From: Steinernema hermaphroditum
Taxonomy: Eukaryota > Nematoda > Chromadorea > Rhabditida > Steinernematidae
Direction of reading: 5' to 3'
Length of the DNA stretch: 64,000 bases
Assembly (NCBI GenBank): GCA_030435675.1
Contig: CM059625.1
Location: forward strand, 7,254,001 to 7,318,000
Positions 41,059 to 53,360 of the stretch are shown piece after piece. The notes below the pieces were generated by a model. It was not told the origin of the DNA. It searched no databases and was given only the letters and a program-made list of their open reading frames with translations. A program made the position numbers and the translations under genes. Positions within the stretch are counted from its first letter, which is position 1. Each line of letters opens with the position of its first letter.

Positions 41059-42178
41059 GTACGGGAAAAGCTACATTTCTTGTGTGCCTTGCTTATTTTT
41101 ACTATAATTTTGTTACTGTCGTAAATACATGTAGTTTGTTAAATAGTGTTAAACGAACACAAGCGAATGTCTATATTTGAGAATTTCTGTCGGTAGTGTC
41201 TAGTATGTTCTTCGATGATTCTTATATATCTCTCTAGTCACAATCATGCCGCAATATGTTTCCGCTGCGTATATCACCAATTTCAGAACTGGCAGATGAT
41301 AAGAGTCTGAAGGTGAAAGTCTGCACCTCTATTGACACAGTCACGTCCATGTGTTATCAAAATTGAAAAAAAAACTTGCATTGTGCAGAAATAGTTGGCA
41401 GCAGGCAAAGTACGTCCGATAGCGCAAAGCTGTCTTACTTTAGCAATACCTTCTGTACAGTGAAATTTATCTAGCGACAGCTGTCAGACGATGCCGTTGC
41501 GACTAGTCCTGTGTCCGCTCATTACTCCCGATCTTGGATCAGTTGAAGGGTGAGTGAGGACTCCAACGACACACAACGCACGTGCGTTTTTCAATGTTTG
41601 ACCGGGGGGCTGTCTTTCTCTGCGGTCGAGCCAGGAGTCGTAAAATGTAGCCGCACGGGGTCGTGAGGCGCGTTCTCAACGGCTCCTAGAGTGCCGATTT
41701 GAATTGTACCGTATAAAAGCTGCTAATTTGAATTGCGGCACGCATTTATTGTCATGCTACGACTTCATAAGTATTTGTCTTGCTTGATTTGTTTAAAGGA
41801 TGTCTTTTGTCATCTTTGATGCTCGGCGGCGCTACATTTGAACTCTCTGTTGGGGCTGCGAAGGTTCCTCTTTTCTGCGTGTTCTCTGATCCTCGTGTAT
41901 AGTGGATGTTCTTTCATGCAGTGTGTCGCTCTTGCTAAAGCCGTTTTATTTGAACATAGCGCATTTTGCTTACTAGTTACGCCGGTCGAGTCTGCGATCT
42001 GTTTCTTTTTGCGATATCAGTCAAAGTACGATATCCGTAACGATATGCATAGGGATACCAAGTTTTCTATTTAACTTAGTCATTACGACTGTGGTGGTGA
42101 TTTTAATGTTTATTCTTTCGCGTTGTGTTTCAGCTACTGCTAAACCAATCTGTTTATTGCTTATTTTAGCATCAAGGG
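41059..42178. other. intergenic between acdh-9 and CoA-transferase gene
   Basis: This 1.1-kb gap holds only short open frames (for example 41838-42074) without family content. A TATTTTAG acceptor ends at 42169, nine bases before the next start codon. I see no RNA gene or mobile element. Confidence 0.45.
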
Positions 42179-43828
42179 ATGAACTCCATTCTACGCACTT
42201 TTCCAGCCACTCGCAGCTTTTCGACGAGTTTGGCTAACCGTCGGACTACATCCCTTGGCATTGATAATCATGAATGCGCTTATCCTGTGTCTGGCAAGAC
42301 CACTGTTGTGTCGGAATTGAAGAATGCTTTTAAAGCTGTGAAGTCTGGTAATTTTCAAGAATATATGAGGCAGTATATGACCAGTGTTTTCAGGTGATCA
42401 CATTTTTGTTCACGGTATTGCTGCTACCCCTACTCCCTTGCTTAATGGTTTGGTCGAACATGCTAAAGGAAACGGTCTGAAGAACCTCACGTTGCATCAT
42501 TTGCACTTGGAGGGTGAGACTCCATGGACTACTCAAGACTGCAAAGGTACATTTGCTCTTCTGGCATTCGATCTTTATATTTTTAGGTGTCATTCGGTCA
42601 AACTCTCTCTTTACTGGTGCTAATTTGCGCAAAGCCGTCAACGAAGGAGTCGCCGATTTCAATTCTTGTTTTTTATCTGAAGTGCCGCTCCTTTTCCGTC
42701 GAGGAGCGATTAAGCTGAACATTGCCTTGATTCAAGTATCACCCCCCGACGCCAATGGCTACTGCTCACTTGGAACTAGTGTCGATACCGCACGTGCTGC
42801 AGTCACTAATGCTGATTACATCATCGGTAACTCGCAATTTCGCTCTTCGTTGACAGTCGATGTTATTTAGCCATGTCTAATAAGAACATGCCTCGCACAT
42901 TTGGTGATGGTATCATCCACTCTTCCCATATCGATGTTCTGGTCCAGGACGATTTACACGTGCTTCACGAAAGACATCTCTCACCTCAAGGAGAACAAGA
43001 AAAGAAGATTGGTCGCATTATTGCTGAACATCTTGTTGACGATGGAGCCACACTACAAATGGGTTTGTGTTTCAGGTATCGAAGTGGGTAAAGTGACATT
43101 TATTTGTTTAGGTATCGGTGCTATTCCCGATGCCGCCTTGGCTGCACTGAAAAATCATAAGGATCTCGGAATCCACACGGAAATGTTCAGTGACGGAGTG
43201 CTCGACCTTGTGCGTAACAATAATATCACGAACTCCAAGAAGGCCATTCACCCTGGCAAGCTTGTTGTGAGCTTTGTATACGGATCAACGGAGCTGTATA
43301 ACTTCTTACACGATAACCCGCTTGTGGAATTCGGCGATGTGCAGTGGGTTAACGATCCGGCTGTCATTCGTCAGAATCCTAAGGTCACTGCTATCAACTC
43401 GGCTGTTGAAATTGATTTGACCGGCCAGGTATGGTATTTTTAGCAATTATATTAACAATCCCAGCGGACTTTAGGTTGTTTCGGACTCCGTAGGGACGCG
43501 ATTCTTATCTGGATTTGGAGGACAAGTCGATTTCATCCGCGGGGCCGCCATCGGCAATGACGGTCTTGGGAAGCCTATTATTGCTCTGCCCTCAGCCACA
43601 AAGAAAGGACATTCTAAGATAGTTCCGTTCATTAACCAAGGTGCCGGTGTAGTTACTTCCCGTGCTCACGTGCACTACGTCGTTACGGAGTATGGTATTG
43701 CCCAACTGTGGGGCAAGAACATGCGCCAGCGGGCTTATGAAATGATCAAGATCGCTCACCCTGATCAGCGGGAGTTACTGGAGAAGAGTGCCTTCGAACG
43801 TCTGAAGGTTATGCCATCGGCCGATTGA
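42179..43828 (+). CDS. mitochondrial acetyl-CoA hydrolase / acetate:succinate CoA-transferase family
   Basis: The enzyme belongs to the acetyl-CoA hydrolase/transferase (4-hydroxybutyrate CoA-transferase-like) family. In helminths such enzymes include acetate:succinate CoA-transferase, which makes acetate in mitochondria with recovery of succinyl-CoA. Exon 1 is 42179-42347; exon 2 starts at 42394. The leader MNSILRTFPATRSFSTSLAN looks mitochondrial. Family stretches are GDHIFVHGIAATPTPLLNGL, FTGANLRKAVNEGVADF, LNIALIQVSPPDANGYCSLG, GATLQMGIGAIPDAALAAL, HTEMFSDGVLDLV, NSAVEIDLTGQVVSDSVG (with the expected catalytic Glu), FLSGFGGQVDFIRGAAIG and HVHYVVTEYGIAQLWGKN. I believe the C. elegans counterpart is C44B7.10. 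Hydrolase versus transferase activity cannot be decided from sequence. Confidence 0.9.
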
Positions 43829-44209
43829 ATTTGATGATATATAAAGAAGCGGGTTATCGTTGGTTAGAAGATAACATTGTTGCGATTAATAGCGTGTTTG
43901 AATTGTTTTGATATTTGGGATGGAATAAATCGTAGATGTGTGATGTAAATCGTAGATACACTCATGAACTCTGGGCCTGCGAAGTACAGTGGTGGATAAG
44001 TCTTGCTGTCGATGCACATCAAACAATCCAGAAAGTTCCACGCATTTGAATCAAGCACGTTAGACAGACATCAGGGTTGGTATAGACAAAGTCTAGACGC
44101 TAGACGGGTGAGGAGAAAGGGCCTCAATACCGTCAGTCAGTTCTGACGCTTCCTCTTTCCGGACAGGTCGCAGCTCTCCAGTCGTCTTCGACTTCTTGTT
44201 CTTCAAAAG
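43829..44209. other. intergenic, no gene seen
   Basis: This 381-base gap lies between the CoA-transferase and RhoGAP genes on the plus strand. It contains the polyadenylation signal at 43924 and otherwise nothing I recognise. Confidence 0.5.
43924..43929 (+). terminator. polyadenylation signal AATAAA
   Basis: A canonical AATAAA occurs 96 bases after the CoA-transferase stop codon. Confidence 0.55.
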
Positions 44210-45142
44210 ATGAAGATTCTCAAGGTATTTTCTAATCATTTTCTAATCATATCATTAATCTGCTGCAGAAGAAGGACGAGGAAAAGAAGAAGGACAAGCT
44301 TCGAAGTGTCTTTTCTTCAATTTCCAAAAAGGTCAAAAATAGCCTTCCTTCGCTCAGTAGCCGTCGTCCAACAGCTCTTCCACACGCATCAAGAAAGATA
44401 AAGCTTCAAGATTTACGCCTGGACGGTTCCACAGTACCGACAATAATCCGTCATTGCCTCGAATATCTTGAGAAAACAGGTATCACAACCGAAGGCCTGT
44501 ATAGGACGTCTGGAAAGTATGCGAAGCTGAACACCTTGATGGCACAGGTGCAGGCGAACGAGACAATCAACATGGTGGACGAAAGCCCCATGGTGATTGC
44601 AAGTTTGTTGAAGGCAGTCATACGAGCTCTGGACGAGCCACTCATTCCCCGCATCTTTAGCGGGGATGCCGGCAACCTCGTCGCTTCGAAGAAGCTGGAT
44701 GCTCTCTTTCATGTACTCTCAATCGCCCCCGTCGTGCATCAACATACTTTCGCAACGGTTTTCCTCCACCTTCGCAAGGTATGCGCTAGTAATTGTCTGT
44801 TTGTTATTATGATTTGTTTTATAGGTTATCGCTCATAGCGATTCCAACAGAATGACGGCAGCAGTACTAAGCCGGTGTACAGCACCTTCGCTGTTTGGAA
44901 ATGTAGCCCCTCCTGTTGGCGATGTAGCCAGCAACAGCACGACAGCTGATGAAATAAGGCGAGAACTTCACAGGCAAGAAGAGTTAGTTGTGGAGCTTCT
45001 CTCTCTTCCACAGGTGAGTTTCATTTTCAGCTAATAGAAAAACGTAATCCTATTTATTTAGAGTAAGTGGGAAGAACTGTTCTCGACAACAAATAACTGT
45101 GATAGATCGACTTCATCCGACGTCGAGGAAGCTGCGTTGTAG
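44210..45142 (+). CDS. small RhoGAP-domain protein
   Basis: This is a GTPase-activating protein for Rho-family GTPases. The start is ATG 44210 (MKILK), then an in-phase intron to a lysine-rich N-terminus (KKKDEEKKKDKLRSVFSSIS) and SLSSRRPTALPHAS. The RhoGAP domain begins near 44450 with TVPTIIRHCLEYLEKTGITT and the arginine-finger motif GLYRTSGKYAKLN. It continues with SPMVIASLLKAVIRALDEPL, DALFHVLSIAPVVHQHTF and SDSNRMTAAVLSRCTAPSLF. The catalytic Arg in GLYRTSG is present, so activity is expected. The C-terminus is short (STTNNCDRSTSSDVEEAAL). The protein, about 260 residues, is little more than the GAP domain. No other domain identifies a specific orthologue. Confidence 0.82.
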
Positions 45143-45453
45143 GATGTTCCTTTAATAATTAATTTTAACACTTAATTGTTTAATAACTTAATAAGTAAAT
45201 CTTTTCACTAACCTATTAAACAATCACTTAAATCACTCGAGGGTCCTTGTTTTGCGTGGAAGTAGGGGAAGGCCTTAGGAATCCGCGAGTTTTAGCGGTG
45301 CGACTTGGTGTGATAGGTTGGAAGCAGAGTCGTCGTGTTCGAATCTTCAGGTCGGGTTTTCAGGTCGGGTTCTTTGGTGGGAAGAATTATTTCGTTCCCC
45401 CAAAATAACATACAGGCGTATTTATTAAATAACGATGCAGATCTCTAATGAAA
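45143..45453. other. intergenic, convergent
   Basis: This AT-rich gap lies between the RhoGAP stop and the minus-strand Ig fragment. Two close copies of TTCAGGTCGGGTT occur near 45350 and 45360. No gene is seen. Confidence 0.4.
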
Positions 45454-45822
45454 TCACTGAGTTTTAAAAATCTCGTTAGAGGTACAGGTATGTACGTATC
45501 CCTGCTCCACCGAGTGAGTGCCGTGACTGTTTGTCGCAACGACTTTGTAGATACCTTGGTCCGCGAGGGAAGGATTCTGCAAACGCTTTAAATACATTAG
45601 CGAGGATCGTACTGACAGTACCTTCATGATCATCGTGCAAGTGTATTTCCCAACCATTTTCTTTACCTTGGTGACATGGCGCTCATCGTTGAGTTCCTTA
45701 TCTTTGAAATACCACTTAACGGTCGGTTCAGGATTTGCGTTGCACATGCATTCGAACAGCACAGATCCATCGGGTTTCTGAAGAAGGCTCGGCGCCTTGT
45801 CAAAAAACGGGGCCAGAACCAT
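45454..45822 (-). CDS. isolated Ig I-set domain (twitchin/titin-like), possibly partial
   Basis: An open minus-strand segment from ATG 45822 reads MVLAPFFDKAPSLLQ, then FECMCNANPEPTVKWYFKDK, GKYTCTMIMK, an in-phase 45-base intron, NPSLADQGIYKVVATNSHGT and HSVEQG, and stops after EIFKTQ. Without the intron this is 107 residues and a single complete I-set immunoglobulin domain. It has the two expected Cys positions and the DxGxYxxxATN signature of muscle giant proteins (twitchin, UNC-89). It has no signal peptide. A TTCAG acceptor lies directly upstream, so it could be a tiny trans-spliced gene, but it could also be a stranded exon or pseudogene of a larger muscle gene. Nothing else of such a gene is nearby. 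Confidence 0.55.
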   Translation of the reverse strand: MVLAPFFDKAPSLLQKPDGSVLFECMCNANPEPTVKWYFKDKELNDERHVTKVKKMVGKYTCTMIMKVLSVRSSLMYLKRLQNPSLADQGIYKVVATNSHGTHSVEQGYVHTCTSNEIFKTQ

Positions 45823-46251
45823 ATCTCTGAATTCAAAACATTCGCTAACGATAGGATCCTTATATACGATAAGATCCCGCGCAAAAAGCTTGGTTCTTCA
45901 TTAGAATCAGTTGCAAACTGACAAAGGCGAGCTGCAAGCCGTACGCGGACGGATTCGCTATCCTGAGTGGCATACTCCCGTTAGTAACACCATGATGTGT
46001 AAATCCACCAGAACAGACGAGTCGACAGTTGTTCGGCGTTCAGCCTACGCGGCATAATGTTAAACACAAGATGCCCGCCACTGAAACATTCGCAACCGCA
46101 CGAAGTTGTGACAAAGACAGCTGAACTGCTTCCTACCCGATCCCACTCATCGTTTATTACAGCTAAGACACAGGGAAAACTCTACTTTTACATACCCATA
46201 CTAAACAAGACTTTTTCATACACTCTTCTCTGCATTTTCTCAAATGCCACA
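45823..46251. other. intergenic between Ig fragment and MMAA
   Basis: I see no gene in this stretch. It contains the upstream flank of the Ig fragment and the 3' flank of MMAA. Confidence 0.45.
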
Positions 46252-47855
46252 TCACTTTAGACCGAAGAAAGTCCGCAGGAGTGACTCTGCCGCAAACCCT
46301 GGAGTGACTTCTCCGTGTCTGATTTTCTTCTCCATTTGGGGTGCCTTCGACATGATCATCGGATGGCGTTGGAATAAATTCATAATCTCATCGCGAACAT
46401 GATTCCACATCCAAGTAGTCATTTGCATGTTTCGCTTCGAAATTAGGTGACCAGTAGCAGCTGACTTTTCCCGAAACTTGTACATCGTGTTACATACTTC
46501 TGTTATCGTATCGGGCTTATAGATGGAAGCACGCATGACCTAAATTTGGAATTAATGTTGAGCACTTGGAAAACATTTGACAACCTTTGGTCTCCAAAAA
46601 TCTGATTTCGGTCTCATGAATTTTAATGCGGAGATATATTCCGCGGCAGTGAGCTTTGCTTTTGACTCGAGCTCGCCATCACTCTTTGTCACGATTAGCA
46701 AATCGCTTTGTTCCATAATGCCACGCTTGACTCCCTAAAGACATTATTAGATCAACCAAAAAGGAGATAGTGGAAACGAGAGTTACCTGAAGTTCATCAC
46801 CATGAGCAGGCGAAAGGAGTAAACAGAACATATCGCACATGTCATTGACGCTTACTTCAGATTGTCCAACTCCTATATTCATATCCTTAATTTTGCTAAT
46901 GATCATAAACGAATCTTACCGACTGTTTCAATAAGAACAACATCATAACCCGCGCCTTCGCAAAGAATAATGGATTCGTGTATTCCGCGTGTTACTCCAC
47001 CCAGAGAGCCACTAGTGGGAGATTGTCTGATATAAGCCATCGGATTTCGTGACAGATTTTGCATTCGTGTTAAATCGCCCAATAGTGATCCTCCAGTTGT
47101 AGCTGAACTAGGATCGACGGTTAAAACAGCAACTTTCTTGCCCTGATTAACTGTCAGCTCGTGGCCTAAAGCTTCGATAAAGGAAGACTTGCCAACTCCA
47201 GGGCTCCCCGAAATTCCTAAAAGAAACTGCGTGTAGTTCATGTAGAACATATGGAAGAACGTACCAATCCGAAAGATAAGTGAGTTCGGACCGTGTTTCT
47301 GGTATCGCTTGCGCTCCTCAGTCATTATCTCCGAAAGAAGATAATTTCCACGCGCACGTTTGGTTGGATTCTTAGATTCGACCAATGTTATTCCAGCGGC
47401 CAGAGCGGCTCTGGATCCAGACATAATCTCATTCTTGAGACGCTGCACTTCAGGATCATCGCGATTAACCGAATCATCAAAATGCACCCTGCTGTATGCA
47501 GCTAAGGCTGTATCGTCGAAAGGAGTGGAAGCTGTTTTGATAACTCCATCAATCTGCTGTTTCATCGGTTTCGTCAAGGTTTCAGTGGATTGTCTGAATT
47601 ATCACTTATATACAAAAAGAATATACATATGTTAATAAACCTCGTTCCCTTAACGATCTGTGTTCTTTATTGAAGTGAAATTAGGAAACTAGAGCAGAGT
47701 AGACTCTTACTGTTCTACAAGAAACATTCACATTCAAGGAATTGACATCGCTAAGGAAACGGCGGTTAAAACACACCTCCATTCACTTACGTCACATAAA
47801 GCCTTCTTATGACTCCGGAACATATCTGGTCACTGAGCCGCACCAGGCGAAACAT
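46252..47855 (-). CDS. mmaa-1: MMAA-type GTPase, methylmalonyl-CoA mutase chaperone
   Basis: MMAA is a mitochondrial G3E GTPase that loads and protects adenosylcobalamin on methylmalonyl-CoA mutase. I place the start at ATG 47855. The exon 47855-47791 encodes [19 protein letters not shown], a clear mitochondrial leader, and joins in phase (AC|A) to the exon starting at 47593 ([19 protein letters not shown]). An in-phase intron lies within the sequence before [20 protein letters not shown] (Walker A, about 47220). Then come [64 protein letters not shown] (guanine-specificity motif) and the arm region [18 protein letters not shown]. The stop is TGA at 46254-46252. farl-11 lies upstream on the same strand. 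Confidence 0.92.
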
Positions 47856-48074
47856 CTGGAGCCTTCAGACCTAAATATATTTTAAAACAACCAATAAACA
47901 TAAAAAAAGTCAAGTAAATAAGGAACCGTTGCTAAACAAGTAGAACTTTACCTTCCAATGCGTTAAGAACGCCTAATAAAAGAACTAGTTGGTACCAATT
48001 GTTTTATAAATAATTTAAGGGAACCGATAAGACACGGTATTTAGAATGAGACTGTATATCAAAGTTAAAATGAG

Positions 48075-51000
48075 TTAATTACAATTAACAGTTGAACTGG
48101 ATGTAGACTCAACATCTTCGTATCCTTTCAGAAGCCTAAGAAGTTGGTCCCAGTCGATTGGATTCTGTTCAACCTCCCTTCGCACCCAGTGATCGTAATT
48201 CGCTTTGAACCGCTCGCTCAATTCGTGATTTGCGCCGAGGACCGACTGCAAGCAGTTATCAACAGGTTCGAAATCTTTCATATCAAGCTTTTCTAAGTAA
48301 GAGTCCGGATCACTGGAAGCAAAGTCTTCGGTTCCTGTATAGTCTTCAGTTCCTGCAAATTACAGATAAAAAAGGGCTAAAATTGTACGCAAAACCGAGT
48401 GCGAAATTAGGATAAAGATGTCCGTATCGTCGAGCATTGAATTTCTCAATGGCATACTTCAGAGCACGTTCTTCCATCTGGAAGTCCCATGATTTCGACC
48501 GAGTCTCGTTTGCATATGCCCAGTCATCATTTAAACGGTGTCGGACTTTGCTGAAGATGGCCGAAATAATTTCCATGTTCGTACGACGCCACTGTCGACC
48601 AAGATAGCGTGCTTGCATTTTCAAAAGTTTCAGGGCATACAGTTGAAGAATACCCTAAAAACAAAAGTAGAAGTGAAAGACACACAAATTCGGCTTCTCA
48701 TACCAGTTTTACTCGCAGAGCACGTTTTAAAATCGGTGCTGACTTGAACACCACAAGCATCATGGTCCGCACATGTTTCCATTTCGTGAGCTTGTTTAAA
48801 ACACGTAACAAATTGATGGTTGCGAAAACGTTTCTCCAAACAAAATACTTATGGGCATGCACTTCGGATTCATCAACATTATCCATGCTCAAGTTGGGCC
48901 ACTGATCTGAATGCACATTAATAATTAACATTTAAAAATAAAAGTAGTATCATACCGTGATTTCGAACATAATGCAGGGGTGCTTGCGGGTAGTTGTATG
49001 GAACTAATTCGTTTTTTGCCTGTACGTATCGGCACATGTTCTGGTCCAAGAACTTTAGAATGAGTGGAATGCAGTTAGCGAACAGCAAGTGCCTTGAGAA
49101 ATTTTCAAACTGGTAAATGTGATTTAAACGGAAAAATTTCATCAATAGTATCAGTATGGCTGAGGAAGCTTCGATGACAATCTGAAAAAAATTATCACAG
49201 TATTATTGTAGGAACATCATGTAGTACCTCTTTATGACGAGCAACGTCAATGGAGACTCGAACGCTAACCTCCAAAACGTTTCGAACGGACGAATCCATA
49301 CTCATTGAATTCGAAAGTATATCTATGTTATCTGTTTCGGGTGTGAGTACATCAGATAGAATGTTGATAGCATCCGTCTTTGCTTTGGACGACGGCAATG
49401 CAGCAAGTAGCATCTTCAGTATAGCTACAATGTATTCACACATGTTTGGCAAAAGCTGTCGATAGAGGCGTTCAGTTTTGGTCAATTCAACTTTCTCTTT
49501 TTGTGAGAATATATATCTGTTCCACTTCTTCTCATCTTGAACCTGAAAAGTTCCGTTGCTCATCGTTTTCTTGAAAAACTTTACCTGGATTTCACCAAGA
49601 GAGACATAGAGATTCCTTCTTAAGGCACTCAAATTATGACCTACGGTTGGAGGCAGACCGTATATAGTAGTCATATCATTTGGTAGCTTGTAGTTCAGCC
49701 ATTTCTCCCTAAAATGCAATATTTCCTTCATGTTTCTATGTTAGGACGAAACCTTGCGTTGTCGAGAAAGTTGTTGATCTCCTGCTGACTCACTTTGGGC
49801 GTCCACGGAAGGGTAAGCTTTTTTTTAGGAGGTTGGAAGGGTGGCGGAGTTCCGGCAATAGGCGTTTGTTCACCAGATGTTGCTGCGTCTCCCGTTGGGG
49901 TTTTTGGTTCAGATTCTTTTTCTGAAGGACACTATCCGAAATCAGATTTATCTCTCGCAGACTAACCTATCATTTCCATTTCCGATGCTGTAAGCTCCGC
50001 GGAATCTTTGTTGTCACCGTCCTCTTCTTCGCCGTCATCGGAGGACGATCGAAGCCGCAGTTTACTATCTGAACGATACCAACCATTGAGACCATCACCT
50101 CTGTTATGTAAAAGATACCTTTAACGTCGGTTGTATCTATAATCTCATCGTCATCCGGTCTGATAGCTCCATCAGTTGACGTGCAAGCCAGTTGTCGGCT
50201 AATGAGTCGGGGTCCATGAACAATTCTTGTTTTAGCGTTCGCAACTGAAAATTGAAACGTTCATTTCGACCACAGAAGGCAAAGACGAAAGCGAAAATAT
50301 AAAACACTTCAGTGTTGGAAGGGACTTTCGAAGTAAAAGTATAAAAAATAGCCCACCGGCCACTTCTCCAACTTCATTGGTCCCGAAGGCGATTGCGTTC
50401 ATTTGACCCGCAGTTTCAAGGGTATCCTCGAGCAACGTTAAGCCACGGCCTTTCCGCTTGTCCTCTTTCTCTTTGCGCAGCACATCCCATCCACCCAGAA
50501 TTGCTAATAAACACTTCCATATCAGTAGTACAACCTGAATTAGCTACAGTGATACCGGATATCATATGATAACTAAACCTTTTTAATGGGAAAATGAGGA
50601 GTAGAACCATGTAAAAAAGAAGGTAGCATTTGGAAAAGAACGATCGTAACGGGAATACCAGCTGAATCCAGTGGAGCTTCTAAAGCATGAATTTTTAATA
50701 ATATCATTGACACAGGGTATCCAATACCTAATTCCTGCAGAAATTGCTTGCGAAGATGACTGTAGTTCTCTTTCTCAACATCAGATAAACTGTAATCCTC
50801 ATCAACCAGTTCAAATCGGCGTATGGATTCAACCATATGATAAAGGCAGTTTAGCACAACACGGAGTGCTTCGTTATCCGCTATGGTAACTGATTTCTTG
50901 CATTCACTGAGATCTGCGTTAGAAGCGGATCGACTATTCGCCGCCGACGATGTTCTACTGTTTCTCATACCACCGAGTGCCTTCACGTCAAACGGATCAT

Positions 51001-51698
51001 CCACTTCCACCATTAACATTGTGCATAAAGCCTTAAACCGTTTTCTTCATCTTCACGACCGTACGCGAAGCGCATCATACCTGGTACACACCCATATTGT
51101 ACGCAAAGAAAGCATTTTTGACTCCTGCGGCTAATAGATCATTTTCATGACCACCGCTGCCGACATCGTCGAAGGGTTTTATCCCTGCGAAGTGGTCCGA
51201 TAAATCGAAGTTATCATCGAAATTCTCCATATCTGGTACAAAATCCATGTATGCACCCTGATAGACATTAATTAAATTTTGCAGATTGAAACTATCCAAC
51301 TTGAAGTATGTAGAGGACAAGGCGGGCAGCCTCCAGCCTTGCATCTGATTGAGCACTATCCAAACGAGAAATCAAATCATGAAGAATGGACTTCTTTTGT
51401 TCATCTGTAAAGGAACACCAGAACGGCCTTTGCTGAAATAAAAAATTCCGGTACTAAAGCTGCACAAGCTTTCTTGAACAACCTCTCTGTTTTTAGTATA
51501 CTCTCGGAAAAGATGTACATTCGTGGCCCAGTCTTCCATTTCTGAATATGTGTAGAGCTTTGAAAGTTCAGCGCCATGAGAGTCGCAGTCGCTGTAGGTG
51601 AATTCGACGTCGTCCATATTCGGAACGTGTGGAGACTGGAAGATTTAGTAATAAGTTCATTTTTCTTATGATATAAGATAACATACTGGATCTTCCAT
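48075..51698 (-). CDS. farl-11: STRIP1/2 orthologue, STRIPAK complex core (FARL-11)
   Basis: STRIP1/2 (FAM40) is a scaffold of the striatin-interacting phosphatase and kinase complex; the C. elegans orthologue is FARL-11. I place the start at ATG 51698 (MEDPSPHVPNMDDVEF), read across an in-phase intron. The upstream 51838-51699 segment is also open in frame and could add residues. Family stretches are AELSKLYTYSEMEDW, VLNCLYHMVESIRRFE, GSTPHFPIKKV, YRQLLPNMCEYIVAILKMLL, SSKAKTDAINILSDVL, VARHKE, FRLNHIYQFENFSRHLLFAN, CIPLILKFLDQNMCRYVQAK, LLRVLNKLTKWKHVRTMMLV, VFKSAPILKRALRVK, RYLGRQWRRTNMEIISAIF, KVRHRLNDDWAYANETRSKS and FEPVDNCLQSVLGA. There are many short introns. The similarity is close to the end of the human protein, with a short Ser/Thr-rich extension. 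Confidence 0.92.
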
Positions 51699-53360
51699 GG
51701 ATGGTTGTATTTTCGTGGATATTTCTTTGAGTTTAGGAAGATGAGCTGAACGGCGTTGAGCTAGGGCAGATTCACACAATTCGACTTCTGTTGGCGCATC
51801 TGACTTCAAGGTGCTTGAGGATGGAGCGTATACTGAAAATACGCAGTTATTTGCAGGCTGGGCACGACTACACAGAAAGAACAAACACGACGATAATGGT
51901 AAGGAACATCAGCACATCACTATAAAAGAGGACAGAGACAACCACCCAAGGAAAATTAATCTAGACAAATGAATGAAGAAAAGGCGAATTCCTACATTCT
52001 AGTGCGTACGTTATGCGACGCATCAGCGTAAAGACGATGCTTATCGTTAGCGATACTAAAGAAAAAATTTACCATCATTCGCAAAATTCGGACGGACGCT
52101 TCGGCGAACGAATGATGTATTCGTGTCCTTTCTGTTCTCCATGATACAACACTAGAACTGGGTATATAAACCACGTACAGGCTGAACGTAACATACGCGT
52201 TGACTAGACCCTATTCTGCATATTTCAATCAATCGAAGTAATAAATAAATCTTTATACAAATCAGATGACGACGGAACCGTTCATCCCTTAAAGATTTAC
52301 CCAACTAAACGACAGAGCGCGAATCAGGCGCGATAGAACGATGGCCGACGTAAGCTCAGAGCAGGAGGTCGATTGCTTCGTCGAATTTTTTTTTACAGCA
52401 CTTGACATTTCTTTCGATCAGTAACGAGAAATGGCAAGAACAACATCGAGCACACACAGTTGAACGTGTGCACGGGCATTGCGATGCCAGATGATCTGAA
52501 TTACCGTAGCTCATTGAAAGATCAGGAACGTCTATTATCGTCACTTTTCGGTCGAGGTTGTTGACCAAAACGTATAGAATACTCTCAATTGAACGCTGCT
52601 TCTTTAGCGAATTATTCTGTTTAAGCGTACAAGTAATTAGCAAGTGCTTATGCGAGATAGTGTGGTGAGAAGTCTATCATTCTGAAGGGAAGGAAACAAT
52701 TAGCAACAAAACTGTCCAATTAACAGGTTCACCGTAACCCATCTCCTTCAAATTTTTGAGGTACAACTTCTTGTGGAAGAAAACTCAGCCGATGGCCCGG
52801 CCACCACGACGACTAGAGCTCCAAAGGCGTGGAGGTTAAGCGCCGCCAACTGCTACGATAATGGTTTCTCCAGTTCACCCAAAAGAAAAAAATTGTCTAA
52901 CTTTTCTGCTATAAGCATCAATGCAAAACTGTGTGAAATATGATGTCGGAACTAGAGCGACACATATTGTGTTGAACAAACCTTTAAGAACTCAAATAAA
53001 CGAACAAATTTCTCTTCAGGAGAACACCTGGAAGTTAAAAGAGCTGGGCAGACCAGCCATCTACGTACTCATCCACACGATCACGGTGATCCATCTGAAC
53101 GGTGTTACACATTTGTCACATACTAAAGGTTGTGGTTTGAAACTATGACATGATATGTGCTTTTATGAGATGTTTTTATGGGACAAGACCAAAGTAATCC
53201 TGGGATATTGTGCGGTGGAAAAAAGGCACTATAGGCCCGCATGACGGTGTCCTTGGTACGTGAAAGCATGACGTCATCTTCCGTTGCAACTGTGCACTTT
53301 CCTATCATTTCAAATACTGAGTCCATATTACACTACCCGATGGCTCTCATCCAGAGGTAT
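51699..53360. other. intergenic, no supported gene
   Basis: This 1.7-kb region lies upstream of farl-11. A minus-strand frame at 52356-52643 has a Cys cluster (CARCCSCHF) but no start or splice context I trust. The part near 51840 includes an ATTTTCAG acceptor that may be the farl-11 trans-splice site. The rest is AT-rich without recognisable content. Confidence 0.4.

Noticed and set aside
41838..42074. Plus-strand hydrophobic 78-codon frame upstream of the CoA-transferase
   Set aside because: It has no acceptor before the ATG and no family match; a T-rich sequence produces hydrophobic codons by chance.
47359..47565. ATG 47565 as the MMAA start
   Set aside because: An upstream exon joins in phase and supplies a mitochondrial leader, which the family requires.
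52356..52643. Minus-strand Cys-containing frame as a small secreted protein
   Set aside because: It has no signal peptide, and the cysteine pattern does not match a known domain.
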